NCBI GenBank assembly: GCA_963682055.1
Contig: OY821743.1
Coordinates: 14,915,566 to 14,979,565 of the forward strand
Direction of reading: 5' to 3'
DNA length: 64,000 nt
Origin: Primula veris
Taxonomy: Eukaryota > Streptophyta > Magnoliopsida > Ericales > Primulaceae
The notes below the pieces were generated by a model. It worked only from the letters and a program-made list of their open reading frames with translations. It did no database searches and was not told where the DNA came from. The position numbers and the translations under genes are program-made. Positions 45,512 to 56,150 of the stretch are shown here, in pieces. Position 1 is the first letter of the stretch; every line of letters begins with the position of its first letter.

Positions 45512-47536
45512 TGTTGGGTACGTTGTAAATAAACACAATAATTTCTACGGAAAATAAATGGACAAATAAACAGAAAATGGTTTCCTCAAATATATAATTA
45601 TCAATTACAACCTTCAAAATTAAGAGTACGTAAATTGTTGGCCCGTGTGCGGCTAAAACTTAGAGGGGGGGGTGAATAAGGTTTTTGGCGCTTTTCGCCT
45701 AATTAAAATCATATGCAACTAACAACCCAACTTATTGCTATTCTAAGCTTAAGCGTTTAATAGTGTTAATAAAAAGCTAGAATTCATAAACGCAAGCACG
45801 AAAATAAGCAATATAAAAGTTGCGGAAAGTAAAAGCAAGGGAAAGAAAATGACACCGTGATTTTATAGAGGTTCGGCAAACGGCCTACGTCCTCTCCTCG
45901 GTACTACCGAGTAATTCACTATAATGTTTCTTCCGGATTTTACAAACCCTATCGAGCTCAATCGACCGATTGGCTCACCCTCTACCCGAGGTTCCTACTC
46001 TTGATACAAGTGCAAGAGAACACGACTACGAGTCTACGACTCCCCCTCAATTTATGAGTACCCGAATGAAAAACCTAGAGCTTTTAAGCTTCACTTGCTT
46101 ACAAAGCCTCTACCCGTTCAATCGCTCACAATTGAGTTTATAAAACACTCGATACAAATTTTGTTACAAAAATGTAACTACACTCACTATTCTAATTGCT
46201 TCTTAAAAAGCTAATTGGTGAGTTGTTGATGATGATCGAGCTTGAATCTCTTTCTCGTTGATTTCCTTCTTTCTCGAATATATTCACCAAAATGGTGATT
46301 TTTAGGGTTTTTATGAGAGAGGTTGAAGGATGATGTTATGTATGATAATTGGTCATTTGGGAGAGAGATTGGGTTGGTTTTTATATCAGCAAAGTCTGTT
46401 TGTGCTGGATATGACCGTTGGAAGTTTTAAGCAACTTTCCAGAATAAGCTGAAAAGCTGTTTTCGAAATCTTGTAGAAAACGATCGGTCGTTTTCTACAG
46501 TCGATCGGTCGTTTTCCAGAAAACGATCGGTCGTTTTCTGAAAACGATCGGTCGTTTTTATACTGGACTCACTGGAAGAAATTGGACCAAAAACGATCGG
46601 TCGTTTTTGTCCAGTCGATCGGTCGACTGTTCTTCTGGCAGTTTCTCGGTCTTTTCGCTATTCTTCGAAAGCTCATAACTCCTTCGTTTTAGCTCCGATT
46701 TTGGTTCCGTCTGAACCTGTGGCTTCGTTTTTCTGTGCTCTATCTTTCTAGCGCTGAAATTTTCATTTACTTCTTTTGGAAAACGATCGATCGTTTCATA
46801 AAACGATCGGTCGACTTTTCGACCTGCTCACTGGAAGAATTTGGACCAAAAACGATCGGTCGTTTTTGTACAGTCGATCGGTCGTTTTTGTCCTGGTCTC
46901 GTTAACCTTCGAATGCTTGTATCTTCTACGTTTTAGCTCCGAATTTGGTTCCGCTTGAACCGTTGGCTTCGTTTTCGAATGCTCTTTCTTTTTAAAGACC
47001 TGAAATATACATTTACTCTTTTTGGAAAAGATCAAGCATTATTTCATTGAAATATAAAATCATTAATTCATAATCATACTTATAATCAAAATCAATTATT
47101 GAACCCATGTTCAACATAAATGATACCGAAATGGACTAAAGTCCGAGACGAGGTAACTGCAAGCAGTTTCCCTTAAACGATATTTGCCCCGCCACCTCTG
47201 CTTCTGGCTAAATGGGGCACTTCGTTCCCAAGGTACAACGTCTATCGCATGTGACTCGGCGGAAACGACACCGAGCCACGGTCGAGCCGTTGGTGGTGCG
47301 GTACTCTCTCTCTATATGTATGCATATGTGTTTTGTGTGTATGATGACATGTTTTTGTTTCTTTTCCATGAAAAGTGTAGAAAATGTCACAAGACCATTT
47401 TTCTTTTAATATAGTCTTTGTAACTCCTTTTACAAAATAAAAAAGACCACATAAATGGGGGAATAAATGTTTTTTGTAACCACAAATTTAAGAGAGCATT
47501 CACTCAAATAAAAACCTCTTGGTTTTTTTTCCAACA
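45512..47536 (-). repeat. 5' LTR of the minus-strand Copia, split by a solo LTR
   Basis: 45512-45635 plus 47122-47536 together match the 540-bp LTR at 39449-39988. The interruption is the solo LTR at 45636-47116 with its TAAAT duplication. Confidence 0.9.
45636..47116. mobile_element. solo LTR, 1,481 bp, with CGATCGGTCG clusters
   Basis: Begins TGTTGGCCCGTG, ends GTTCAACA, and is flanked by the perfect duplication TAAAT (45631-45635, 47117-47121). An AGAGGGGGGGGTGAATA stretch near the left end is typical of one group of plant LTRs. At 46475-46885 there are nine exact CGATCGGTCG copies and one CGATCGATCG. A roughly 260-bp unit containing CTCACTGGAAGAA, ACCAAAAACGATCGG and TTTTAGCTCCGA.TTTGGTT is tandemly duplicated (about 46567 and 46826). 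Confidence 0.88.
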
Positions 47537-47710
47537 GTAATTTACCTTCTTGTAAACCATACTTTCAAAATACGGACCGTACTTTCAAAGTACGGTTTTC
47601 ACAAAGCTATAAACCGTAGTTTCAGACTACGGTCCGTAGTTTCAGACTACGGTCCGTAGTGTGAAACTACGGTTTGTGCGTGGAATTTGTAATGGAAAAA
47701 TCCAGCCTCT

Positions 47711-48188
47711 TTTTTTTTTAAAGAGTACAATTTAGCAACTAATAACCAAACTTCAATTCAGCATATTGTAGGAATTGATTTCTAATATTGTATAAGGTAA
47801 AATTGTCTAAAGTTTGTATCATCACACATGTTTTAATCATTCTTTCACGAAACGGCAATGATCAGTTCCATTATTCAGATTTTCAGACCCTACTAATTTG
47901 CTTTGTATAACAGTATAGCTCCCTCGAACATCGTGTACAAAATAAGACTGAACAAAATTGAAGTAGGCAAATATGAAATGTACAAGAAACATGTACTAAA
48001 CATTGAAAAAGCTAGAAATCAGACCTCACTCTCCATTCACCGACTCCCTGTTTCAGATTATTACCAGTTACAGCCTCAAGTTGTTCCATTACTGTGAGAA
48101 CCGACATTCTTCAAATCACACACACACACCCCAACACACATATTCACTCAAAGGCAAATATCGATTTTAAGCAAGTTTGAGAAAAAAA
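47711..48188 (-). pseudogene. relic of the 3' end of a WDR26-type gene
   Basis: On the minus strand the text around 48096-48118 encodes DLKNVGSH, matching DLKSVGSP at the C-terminus of the intact gene (56486-56671). Nucleotide matching extends downstream: AACATGTACTAAACATTGAA at 47987 parallels AACATGTACCGAACAACGAA at 56371. Upstream coding sequence is replaced by a CA repeat and stops. This looks like an old partial duplicate of the neighbouring gene's last exon and 3' UTR. Confidence 0.55.
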
Positions 48189-49554
48189 TGTTGGAAAAAC
48201 ATGTGAAAAACATGGGTGTTTCCGAATGGTCACTGGACCAACTTCGAGTCATTATTTCATGTGACAGCGCTGAGTTGTTTATACCGTACTCAACGTGGTT
48301 GAGTAGCCCGTGTGACGAGCTTCGTAACGGTATATCACATGACCTATTCGGAGAATGGGTGTAAATACAAAATGTCTTCAAATTTGGTGTCTCGAAAGCT
48401 CAAATCTGGAAAAACAGAAATGGTAAAGTAAAATCATTTAGTATAATCCCATATTGGAAGATTAAGAGTTAATTTTACAATATATATACCATACCAACCC
48501 ATGTAGTTATTAAACTAATATGTCCACATACACCTAAGAGTATTAGTGTGTACCACATGCGCGCTCGCTTGTGTCTCGTGACTCGGGTCGCGGGCTTGGG
48601 ATTGGGATTTGTGATTTGTCTTGGGTCTTGAGTCCAAACCCGAATAGTGAGTTTTGTATAAAATACAAAAGCAGTCCCTAGAGTTTTCAGCAACAGAAAC
48701 GTCAGCAATAAATGAGAAATAAATTGCAGCAGTTTCAGGAATTAATTGAGCGGATTCTGGGGGTGTAACTCCCAGAATTGATGACCAACATTTATGGCTG
48801 CGGTTTCATTAGAGGCTATAAAAGGCAGCCCTCCCCCTCTCATTTCAACACACCAGAACACACAACTCACAGCATAGCATACACATTAGAGAGAGAGAAC
48901 CGCACCACCAACAGCTCGACCTGTGGTTCGGTGCCGGTTTCCATACGAGCCACTCAGTGACAAGAGTTGTACCTTGGGAACAAAGTCCCGAAACCAGAAA
49001 CCTCTAAAGGTGGTTCGGGAAATATTGTTTAAGGAAAACTGCCCAGCAGTTGCCTCTTTTTTTTATTTCAGTACCTTTAATTTTCTGTTCTTTCATTTCA
49101 GTATTGTTTTACATTCTGTATTTTATTTTCTGTACTATTTACTTTCTGTCTTTACTTTCCAGTACCTTTAGTTTTTTGTAATTTCAATTCAGTACTTTCC
49201 TATTCTGTAATTTCCAATTATGTAATTTACTTTCTGTATTTACAGAAACAGTCCAGCAGTTTAGTAATTATACTATTCTGTATGGCAGTTTCTTTAATTG
49301 TCAAAACAGTCCAGCAGTTAGTAATTATACTATTCTGTCTGGCAGTTTTCAAACAATTACAATTCAGTCCAGCAGTTTAATAATTTATATTAATCTGTCT
49401 GGTTTTTTAATTAGTGTAATTTTAATTCTGTACGAGTCAGGAATTGTAATTCATATTTCAATTGTGAGAAATAAAGTGTTATTTCCATTGCGTTCCTGTC
49501 TTTTAATTTATTGTCCTTTCAATTATTGTTTTCGAAATAGTACCAAAACCAACA
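48189..49554 (+). repeat. 5' LTR of the plus-strand Copia
   Basis: Starts TGTTGGAAAAACATG, ends ACCAAAACCAACA. Contains a TATA box (48817-48825) and, downstream, ATATTGTTTAAG (49022-49033). Its tail from ACCGCACCACC onward is clearly related to the LTR of the minus-strand Copia. Confidence 0.93.
48817..48825 (+). promoter_or_regulatory. LTR TATA box
   Basis: CTATAAAAGGCAGCCC fits a strong TATA box. It is duplicated in the 3' LTR at 55418-55426. Transcription would begin about 30 bp downstream, defining U3/R. Confidence 0.7.
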
Positions 49555-49569
49555 ATCTTAAACAATATC
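49555..49569 (+). promoter_or_regulatory. putative primer-binding site complementary to its own LTR
   Basis: ATCTTAAACAATATC directly follows the 5' LTR. No tRNA-Met type TGGTATCAGAGC is present. CTTAAACAATAT (49557-49568) is perfectly complementary to ATATTGTTTAAG at 49022-49033 in R/U5. The related minus-strand element has a paired base change in both arms. Confidence 0.6.
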
Positions 49570-49904
49570 ATTTTTTGGTTTTACTAATTTCGAAAAGAAA
49601 AGGACTTTTTTCTTTGATTTTATTTTGTTGACGTCTCGGTTTTTTTATTCTCGCTAAATCATTGCTAGTTTACTAGAAATTGAAATTTGCACATAGAATA
49701 AATCCGAATTGGTTTTAATCTTTTTATTCTAGAATACTATAAAGAATTCTTAGTGAAATCAAAAGTGATTTGATTTTCACTCTAGAATATCTTTTTATTG
49801 TTTTTATTCTTTTAAAGCAAACTAATTAAGTTATAATTAGTATTTGCAATAAAGAATATTAGTTTTCTTGCGAGAAACTAAATCAGTTTATATTGTCATT
49901 TCAG
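49570..49904 (+). other. Copia leader, non-coding
   Basis: AT-rich untranslated leader between the primer-binding position and the gag ATG. No motif recognised. Confidence 0.6.
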
Positions 49905-52900
49905 ATGACTAATGAGGATCAAACACCCACCGTTCCTTTGGGAGACGTGCAGAGCGCACTTGTGATTGGCAGTAGCCATAACAATGCGAGCGCTGCGAGT
50001 GGGGGGGCTCAGGCTCAGGCTCAGGCCGAAGCTGCTGCGGCTGATGCCGCTGCGGCAGAAGCCGATGCTATGGCTGCGGCCGCAGCACAGGCTGCTGCTA
50101 AGGCTGCGGCCAAGGCAGCGCTTGTGGCTGCAGCCAAGGCAAAGGGCAAGTCTCCGGCAACGCCGGCGATGCCAATGTTGCCAACCTCTCAACTAGAGAG
50201 ACCGGAAAAGTTTAGGGGCAACAACTTCAAACGTTGACAGCAAAAGATGCTGTTTTATTTAACTGCCCTTAATCTGACCCGGTTTCTTAAGGAGTCTGCA
50301 CCCGTCCTAAGCGAGGACGATGAGGACGTGCAGACAGTTTCGACGGTGGAAGCGTGGAAACACGGCGACTACCTATGCCGGAACTACATCCTGTGTGCTT
50401 TGGATGACACTCTCTTCAGTGTATTCGAGCCCAAGGCTACTGCAAATGAGCTTTGGAAGTCTCTCGAAAGAAAGTACAAAGTGAATAACGCTGGCGCAAA
50501 GAAATTTGTCGTCACGGACTTTCATGAGTACATGATGACTGATGGGAAGAGTGTTATCGAGCAGGTTGAGGAACTCCAACTCATATACCATAGGCTTGAG
50601 GTTGAAGGGCTAGTTATCAACGAACCTTTCCAAGTGGCATTAATGATTGAGAAACTGCCACCTTCTTGTAAAGAGTTTCAAAACTATCTGAAACACAAGC
50701 GAAAGGCTATGACCTTGGAGGGACTCATTGAGAGGCTCAATGTTGAGCAAAGCAACCGCCGATCCGGAAGGAAAGGCGGTGACGGAACAGGCAACGCGGT
50801 TGCCAAGGCCCATGTGGTTGAGGACGCTGTATCCAAGCGGAAACGCTTTGACAGCAGTGTCGGTGCTTCTTTTAAAAAGAAATTCTTGGGAGATTGCTTT
50901 GTGTGCAACAAACCGGGCCATCGTGCCGCGGATTGTAAGATGCGCATCGACAAGCCCAACCCCCCCCCCCCCCCCCCCCCCCCAAAGAGGAAGTTCCAAG
51001 GGAAAGGGAGGAAGAGGGCACCTGCTCAGGCAAATGTGACTGAGGGAGGAGATGATGCTGGAGAGGACTATATGCACCTGAGTGCTGTGGTCTCTGAAGT
51101 GAACCTGGTGGGGAGCAACCCAAAGGAATGGTGGCTAGACACAGGCGCCACTAGTCACATCTGTGCCAGCAAGTGGATGTTCAAAACCTATACGGCCGTG
51201 GACAATGAGAGCTGCTTCATGGGGAACTCGGCTACTTCCAGGGTGGAAGGAAAAAGAACCGTGATGTTGATGATGACGTCGGGAAAGGAGCTAACACTGA
51301 ACGGCGTGCTCCATGTGCCGGAAATTCGCAAGAATCTAGTCTCCGGCTCAGTGATGGTGAACAAAGGGTTTAAACTTGTATTTGAATCTGCTAAAATTGT
51401 AATCACCCTTAATGGAATGTATGTAGGCCGTGACTATATGACCAACGGCATGTTTAAATTAAATGTTGGTACTCCGGCTCCTAAAGCCGAGTCTGCTATT
51501 GTGGGTACTAAGGCTGAGGCCAGTACCAAGAATAATGTAATCATTAATGTTGCTCAAGTGGCTAATAAAACTTCGTTTGCTTATTCTTGCGATTCATTTA
51601 ATTTATGGCATGGTAGATTAGGTCACGTGAATTCTAATTCTATGAAGAAATTAATATCACTGAATCTACTGCCTAATTTTGCATTTGATAAACAACATAA
51701 ATGTGAGGTTTGTGTTGAGGCAAAATTAACCAAGTCTTCGTATCAACATATTGAACGAAGTACTGAACCTCTCGGTCTAATACACACGGATGTATGCGAC
51801 TTAAAGTTTATACAAACGCGAGGAGGGAAAAAGTACTTCATCATATTTATAGATGACTGTACTAGATACTGCTATGTCTACTTAATGAGAAGTAAAGACG
51901 AAGCGGTAGAGAAATTCGCTCTATATAAGACCGAAGTAGAAAATCAACTCAATAAAAAGATTAAAATGTTGATGAGTGATAGAGGCGGTGAATACGAGGC
52001 ACCGTTTGCGCAGATATGCACAGAAAGTGGCATTGTACATCAAACCACATCCCCATACTTTCCGGAGCAGAATGGGGTTGCCGAGTGTAAGAATATGACG
52101 CTCAAGGAAATGATGAATGCTATGTTAATAAGTTCTGGGTTACCCCAGAACATGTGGGGGAAGCGCTGCTTTCCGCCAACTATGTATTGAACAAGCTACC
52201 GCATAAGAAGCGTGATAAACCACCTTATGAACTATGGAAAGGCCATAGGCCGAGCTATAAATTCTTAAGGGTTTGGGGTTGTCTCGCGAAGGTCCTTGTC
52301 TCGCTTCCGAAAAGAACGAGAATAGGGCCAAAGACGATAGACTGTGTGTTCATAGGATATGCACAAAACAGTAGTGCTTATCGTTTTCTAGTACACAAGT
52401 CGGATAATCCCGATGTGCATGTAGATACCATCATCGAAGCTCGAGAAGCTTCTTTCTTCGAGTAGATCTTTCCCCGCAAGTCTTCCATAACTATAGAGAC
52501 TGAGGAGTCACACAGTGAGGAAAATGTGGGGGCAAGTGAACCGTTGGAGGAAGAAGAAGAAGAGCCTCGACGTAGTAAAAGGGCTAGAAAGGAAACGTCT
52601 TTCGGTCCAGATTTTGTAACCTTCATGATAGAAGGCGAACCGGCGACATTCAAAGAAGCAATGTCATCCCCGGAAGCCCAATATTGGGAGGAAGCGATCA
52701 ACAATGAGGTTGAATCGATATTACAAAATCACACTTGGGAACTAGTGGATCTACCATCCGGGTGTAAGCCACTAGGACACAAGTGGATCTTCAAGAGGAA
52801 GAGAAAGCTCGATGGAACGATCGAGAAATACAAGGTGAGGCTTGTAGTGAAAGGTTTTAGACAAACCGAAGGTGTCGACTATTTCGACACCTATGCTCCT

Positions 52901-54280
52901 GTCTCCAGGAAGACGTCAATCCGGATAGTCATTGCTCTCGCGGGACTGTTCGATCTGGAAATACATCAAATGGATGTGAAAACGGCGTTCTTGAATGGTG
53001 AGCTGGAAGAGGAAATTTACATGGAACAACCAGAAGGGTTTGTGGTTGCAGGAAAAGCTCACAAGGTGTGTAAACTTGTGAAGTCCTTGTATGGACTCAA
53101 ACAAGCACCGAAACAATGGCACGAAAAATTTGATAGAGTGATGCTATCAAACGGTTTTCGAATAAATGAAGGTGACAAATGCGTCTACGTAAAAGGTAAT
53201 GAAAAGGACTACGTGGTAGTCTGCCTCTACGTAGACGACATGATTATAATAGGGAGTATTGATAACATCAACTCCACTAAGAAAATGTTGTCACAAAAAT
53301 TCGAGATGAAAGACTTGGGTGTCGCTGATGTTATACTTGGTATGAAAATTACCAAGACATCAGACGGATATGCGCTATCTCAAACTCACTATGTCAAGCA
53401 GATGCTTGACAAATTTGATAAAGATAGTAGAGCTACATCCAGAACTCCGATAGAGATCTCAACCACCCTGAAAAAGAATTTTGGGGAGAGTGTGAGACAA
53501 TTGGAATACTCTCGAATAATAGGCAATCTGATGTACGTCATGAACTGTACTAGACCAGACATAGCCAACTCAGTGAGTAGACTGAATAGGTACACCAGTA
53601 ATCCCAATGAGGAACACTGGAAGGCCATCATAAGACTTCTCAGATACATGAGATACACAGCAGACCGAGGGTTGCATTATACCAGATATACAACTGTACT
53701 GGAAGGGTATTCTGATGCAAACTGGATCTCGGATTCCAACAGTACACGATCCACTAGCGGATATGTGTTCGTGATGGGAGGAGCAGCTGTCTCATGGAGA
53801 TCATCCAAGCAGACCTGCATAGCTAGATCAACTATGGAATCCGAGTTCATAGCATTGGATCTAGCAACAGAAGAGGCTGACTGGCTGAGAAGCTTTCTGG
53901 AAGGAATTCCAATGTGGCCGAAACCTGTCCTAGCAATAAGCATGCACTGCGATAGTCAGTCGGCTATTGGGCGGGCACATGATCATATGTATAATGGAAA
54001 GTCCCGACATATTCGTCGGAGACATAAATCCGTAAGAGAATTGTTAGCTAACGGTGTGGTGTCATTAGATTTTGTGAGATCTAAAGACAATATAGCGGAT
54101 CCATTTACAAAAGGCTTGACTCAGATAGGAGTTGAAGTTTCATCGAGGGGAATGAGGTTGAAGCCCATCAAACTGGAAACCTCCTCAGAGGCAACCCAAC
54201 CCGAACTGGATTCTCCAGCCTCGGGTTCAACGGGAAAACCGAACTGTGGGGGTGACCGAACAAAGCACTCGGGAACTTAA
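49905..54280 (+). pseudogene. Copia gag-pol, interrupted by two stops and a frameshift
   Basis: Encodes capsid, protease, integrase and reverse transcriptase-RNase H. The ATG at 49905 precedes an alanine-rich N-terminus (49980-50150). Gag has a CCHC knuckle (CFVCNKPGH...C, ~50900); a C24 run (50960-50983) codes for a proline tract. Protease: WWLDTGATSH. Integrase: HGRLGH...CEVC zinc domain, then catalytic D in DDCTRYCYV and D...E region near DRGGEYEAPF and [46 protein letters not shown] in [13 protein letters not shown]. RNase [26 protein letters not shown]. Breaks: TGA at 50235-50237 where the family has a tryptophan; loss of one G in the G run at 52156-52160; TAG at 52463-52465. It should not make a full polyprotein. 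Confidence 0.95.
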
Positions 54281-54756
54281 GTTCCCAACCCATTTTTAGG
54301 ATGAAAGAGTGATAGACCTAGACCATCTTAAGGGTGAGCATGAGGCTCTTAATGAAAACAAGTATCTCGAAGATCGAGAGGGGTGAGTCAGGACACCCTT
54401 GACTTGAAATCACCTATGACGAGTGTGTATGGCCGATACTATGTGATGAGCCATGGGCTAAATCACTAGAGCACTCGGTTGAATTTTGCCAAGGCAGTCC
54501 ACGGCCAAATATGGACAACAAACAAAGGGCTTAGTAAGTGGTGTAGAGAGGACACTGTGTGCGCATTACCCTGGTATGCACAAACGCTAAATGGTTCAAG
54601 GCTTAAAGGCTACCCAATAGTAGCATATCAGATTTTACGTCACTACGGCAGGTTCAAGGCGCGCGCTACCTGTCCTTATGCAGTGAACTCTTGCGGTTCT
54701 CTCGTATGCATTTAGGAGCATTTTTATTTTCAGCCAATTGCATTCATGTGGGGGAT
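54281..54756 (+). other. 3' non-coding segment and polypurine tract of the Copia
   Basis: Strongly similar to 39989-40455 (inverted) although the pol genes of the two elements are very unequal in decay. Ends with the purine-rich GTGGGGGAT right before the 3' LTR, which primes plus-strand synthesis in this class. Confidence 0.85.
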
Positions 54757-56150
54757 TGTTGGAAAAACATGTGAAAAACATGGGTGTTTCCGGATGGTCA
54801 CTGGACCAACTTTGAGTCATTATTTCATGTGACAGCGCTGAGTTGTTTATACCGTACTCAACGTGGTTGAGTAGCCCGTGTGACGAGCTTCGTAACGGTA
54901 TATCACATGACCTATTCGGAGAATGGGTGTGAATACAAAGTGGCTTCAAAGTTGGTGTCTCGAAAGCTCAAATCTGGAAAAACCGAAATGGTAAAGGAAA
55001 ACCATTTAGTATAATCTCATATTGGAAGATTAAGAGTTAATTTTACAATATATATACCATATCAACCCATGTAGTTATTAAACTAACATGTCCACATACA
55101 CCTAAGAGTATTAGTGTGTACCACACACGCGCGCTCGCTCGTGTCTCGTGTCTCGGGCTCGGGCGCGGGCGCGGGCGTGGGCTTGGGCTTGGGATTTGGG
55201 ATTTGGGGAATGTCTCGGGTCTTGGGTCTTGGGTCCAAACCCGAATAAGGAGTTTTGTATAAAATACAAAAGCAGTTCCTAGAGTTTCCAGCAACAGAAA
55301 CGTCAGCAATAAATAAGAAATAAATTGCAGCAGTTTCAGGAATTAATTGAGCGGATTCTGGGGGTGTAACTCCCAGAATTGATGACCAACATTTATGGCT
55401 GCGGTTTCATTAGAGGCTATAAAAGGCAGCCCTTCCCCTCTCATTTCAACACACCAGAACACACAACTCACAGCATAGCATACACATTAGAGAGAGAGAA
55501 CCGCACCACGAACAGCTCGACCTGTGGTTCGGTGCCTGTTTTCATACGAGCCACTCAGTGACAAGAGTTGTACCTTGGGAACAAAGTCCCGAAACCAGAA
55601 ACCTCTAAAGGTGGTTCGGAAAATATTGTTTAAGGAAAACTGCTCAGCAGTTGCCTCTCTTTTTTATTTCAGTACCTTTAATTTTCTGTTCTTTCATTTC
55701 AGTACTGTTTTACATTCTGTATTTTATTTTCTGTACTATTTACTTTCTGTCTTTACTTTCCAGTACCTTTAGTTTTCTGTAATTTCAATTCAGTACTTTC
55801 CTATTCTGTAATTTCCAATTCTGTAATTTACTTTCTGTATTTACAAAAACAGTCCAGCAGTTTAGTAATTATACTATTCTGTCTGGCAGTTTCTTTAATT
55901 GTCAAAACAGTCCAGCAGTTAGTAATTATACTATTCTGTCTGGCAGTTTTCAAACAATTACAATTCAGTCCAGCAGTTTAATAATTTATATTAATATGTC
56001 TGGTTTTTTAATTAGTGTAATTTTAATTCTATACGAGTCCGGAATTGTAATTCATATTCCAATTGTGAGAAATAAAGTGTTATTTCCATTGCGTTCCTGT
56101 CTTTTAATTTATTGTCCTTTCAATTATTGTTTTCGAAATAGTACCAAAAC
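54757..56150 (+). repeat. 3' LTR of the plus-strand Copia
   Basis: Matches the 5' LTR throughout but has a longer G-rich tract (55154-55208) and a changed end: after ACCAAAAC it runs into A19 rather than CCAACA. Repeats of CAGTCCAGCAGTT and CTGTCTGGCAGTTT occur in both LTRs. Confidence 0.93.
55154..55208 (+). repeat. G-quadruplex-prone tract in the 3' LTR
   Basis: Nine or more GGG runs with short spacers (CGGGCGCGGGCGTGGGC and so on) in U3, about 210 bp before the TATA box. The 5' LTR counterpart (48583-48625) is shorter and more degenerate. Confidence 0.85.

Larger units (their letters stand above)
39449..47536 (-). mobile_element. decayed Copia retrotransposon, minus strand
   Basis: LTRs start TGTTGGGTACG and end TTCCAACA on the plus strand; GTAAT flanks both ends. 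In element orientation the 5' LTR is at right (45512-47536, split by a 1,481-bp insert) and the 3' LTR at left (39449-39988, 540 bp). A polypurine tract (ATCCCCCACATG on the plus strand) abuts the 3' LTR at 39989-40000. Pol is decayed but recognisable: RNase H text near 40700-40900 (TEEAGWLRSL, NGKSR) and integrase-C-terminal text near 41770-41870 (DRFLVHK). The two LTRs are nearly identical outside the insert, which contrasts with the ruined pol, so it was probably mobilised in trans. Confidence 0.88.
39144..47710. mobile_element. MULE-type MITE, interrupted by a Copia element
   Basis: Left part 39144-39448 and right part 47542-47710 form inverted termini: AGAGACTGAATTTTTC against CAGCCTCT read in reverse. 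Further inside are inverted blocks with ACAAACCGTA, CCGTAGTTTCAGACTACGG-like text and GTTTACAAGAAGGTAAATTA. Flanking runs of nine T on each side (39135-39143, 47711-47719) fit a 9-bp duplication, although a homopolymer cannot prove it. Without the Copia insert it would be about 470 bp. Confidence 0.65.
48189..56150 (+). mobile_element. Copia (Ty1-type) retrotransposon, plus strand, coding broken
   Basis: LTRs of about 1.37 kb (48189-49554 and 54757-56150) enclose a leader, gag-pol (49905-54280), a ~470-bp 3' non-coding segment and a polypurine tract (CATGTGGGGGAT, ending 54756). Domain order protease-integrase-RT-RNase H identifies Copia. The left LTR is preceded by an A-run and the right one is followed by A19, so the target duplication may be AAAAA but cannot be proven. 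The LTRs differ at scattered sites and in a G-rich tract, so insertion is not very recent. Confidence 0.95.

Noticed and set aside
50640..51123. Minus-strand frames across gag
   Set aside because: Shadows of the Copia polyprotein; the real domains are on the plus strand.
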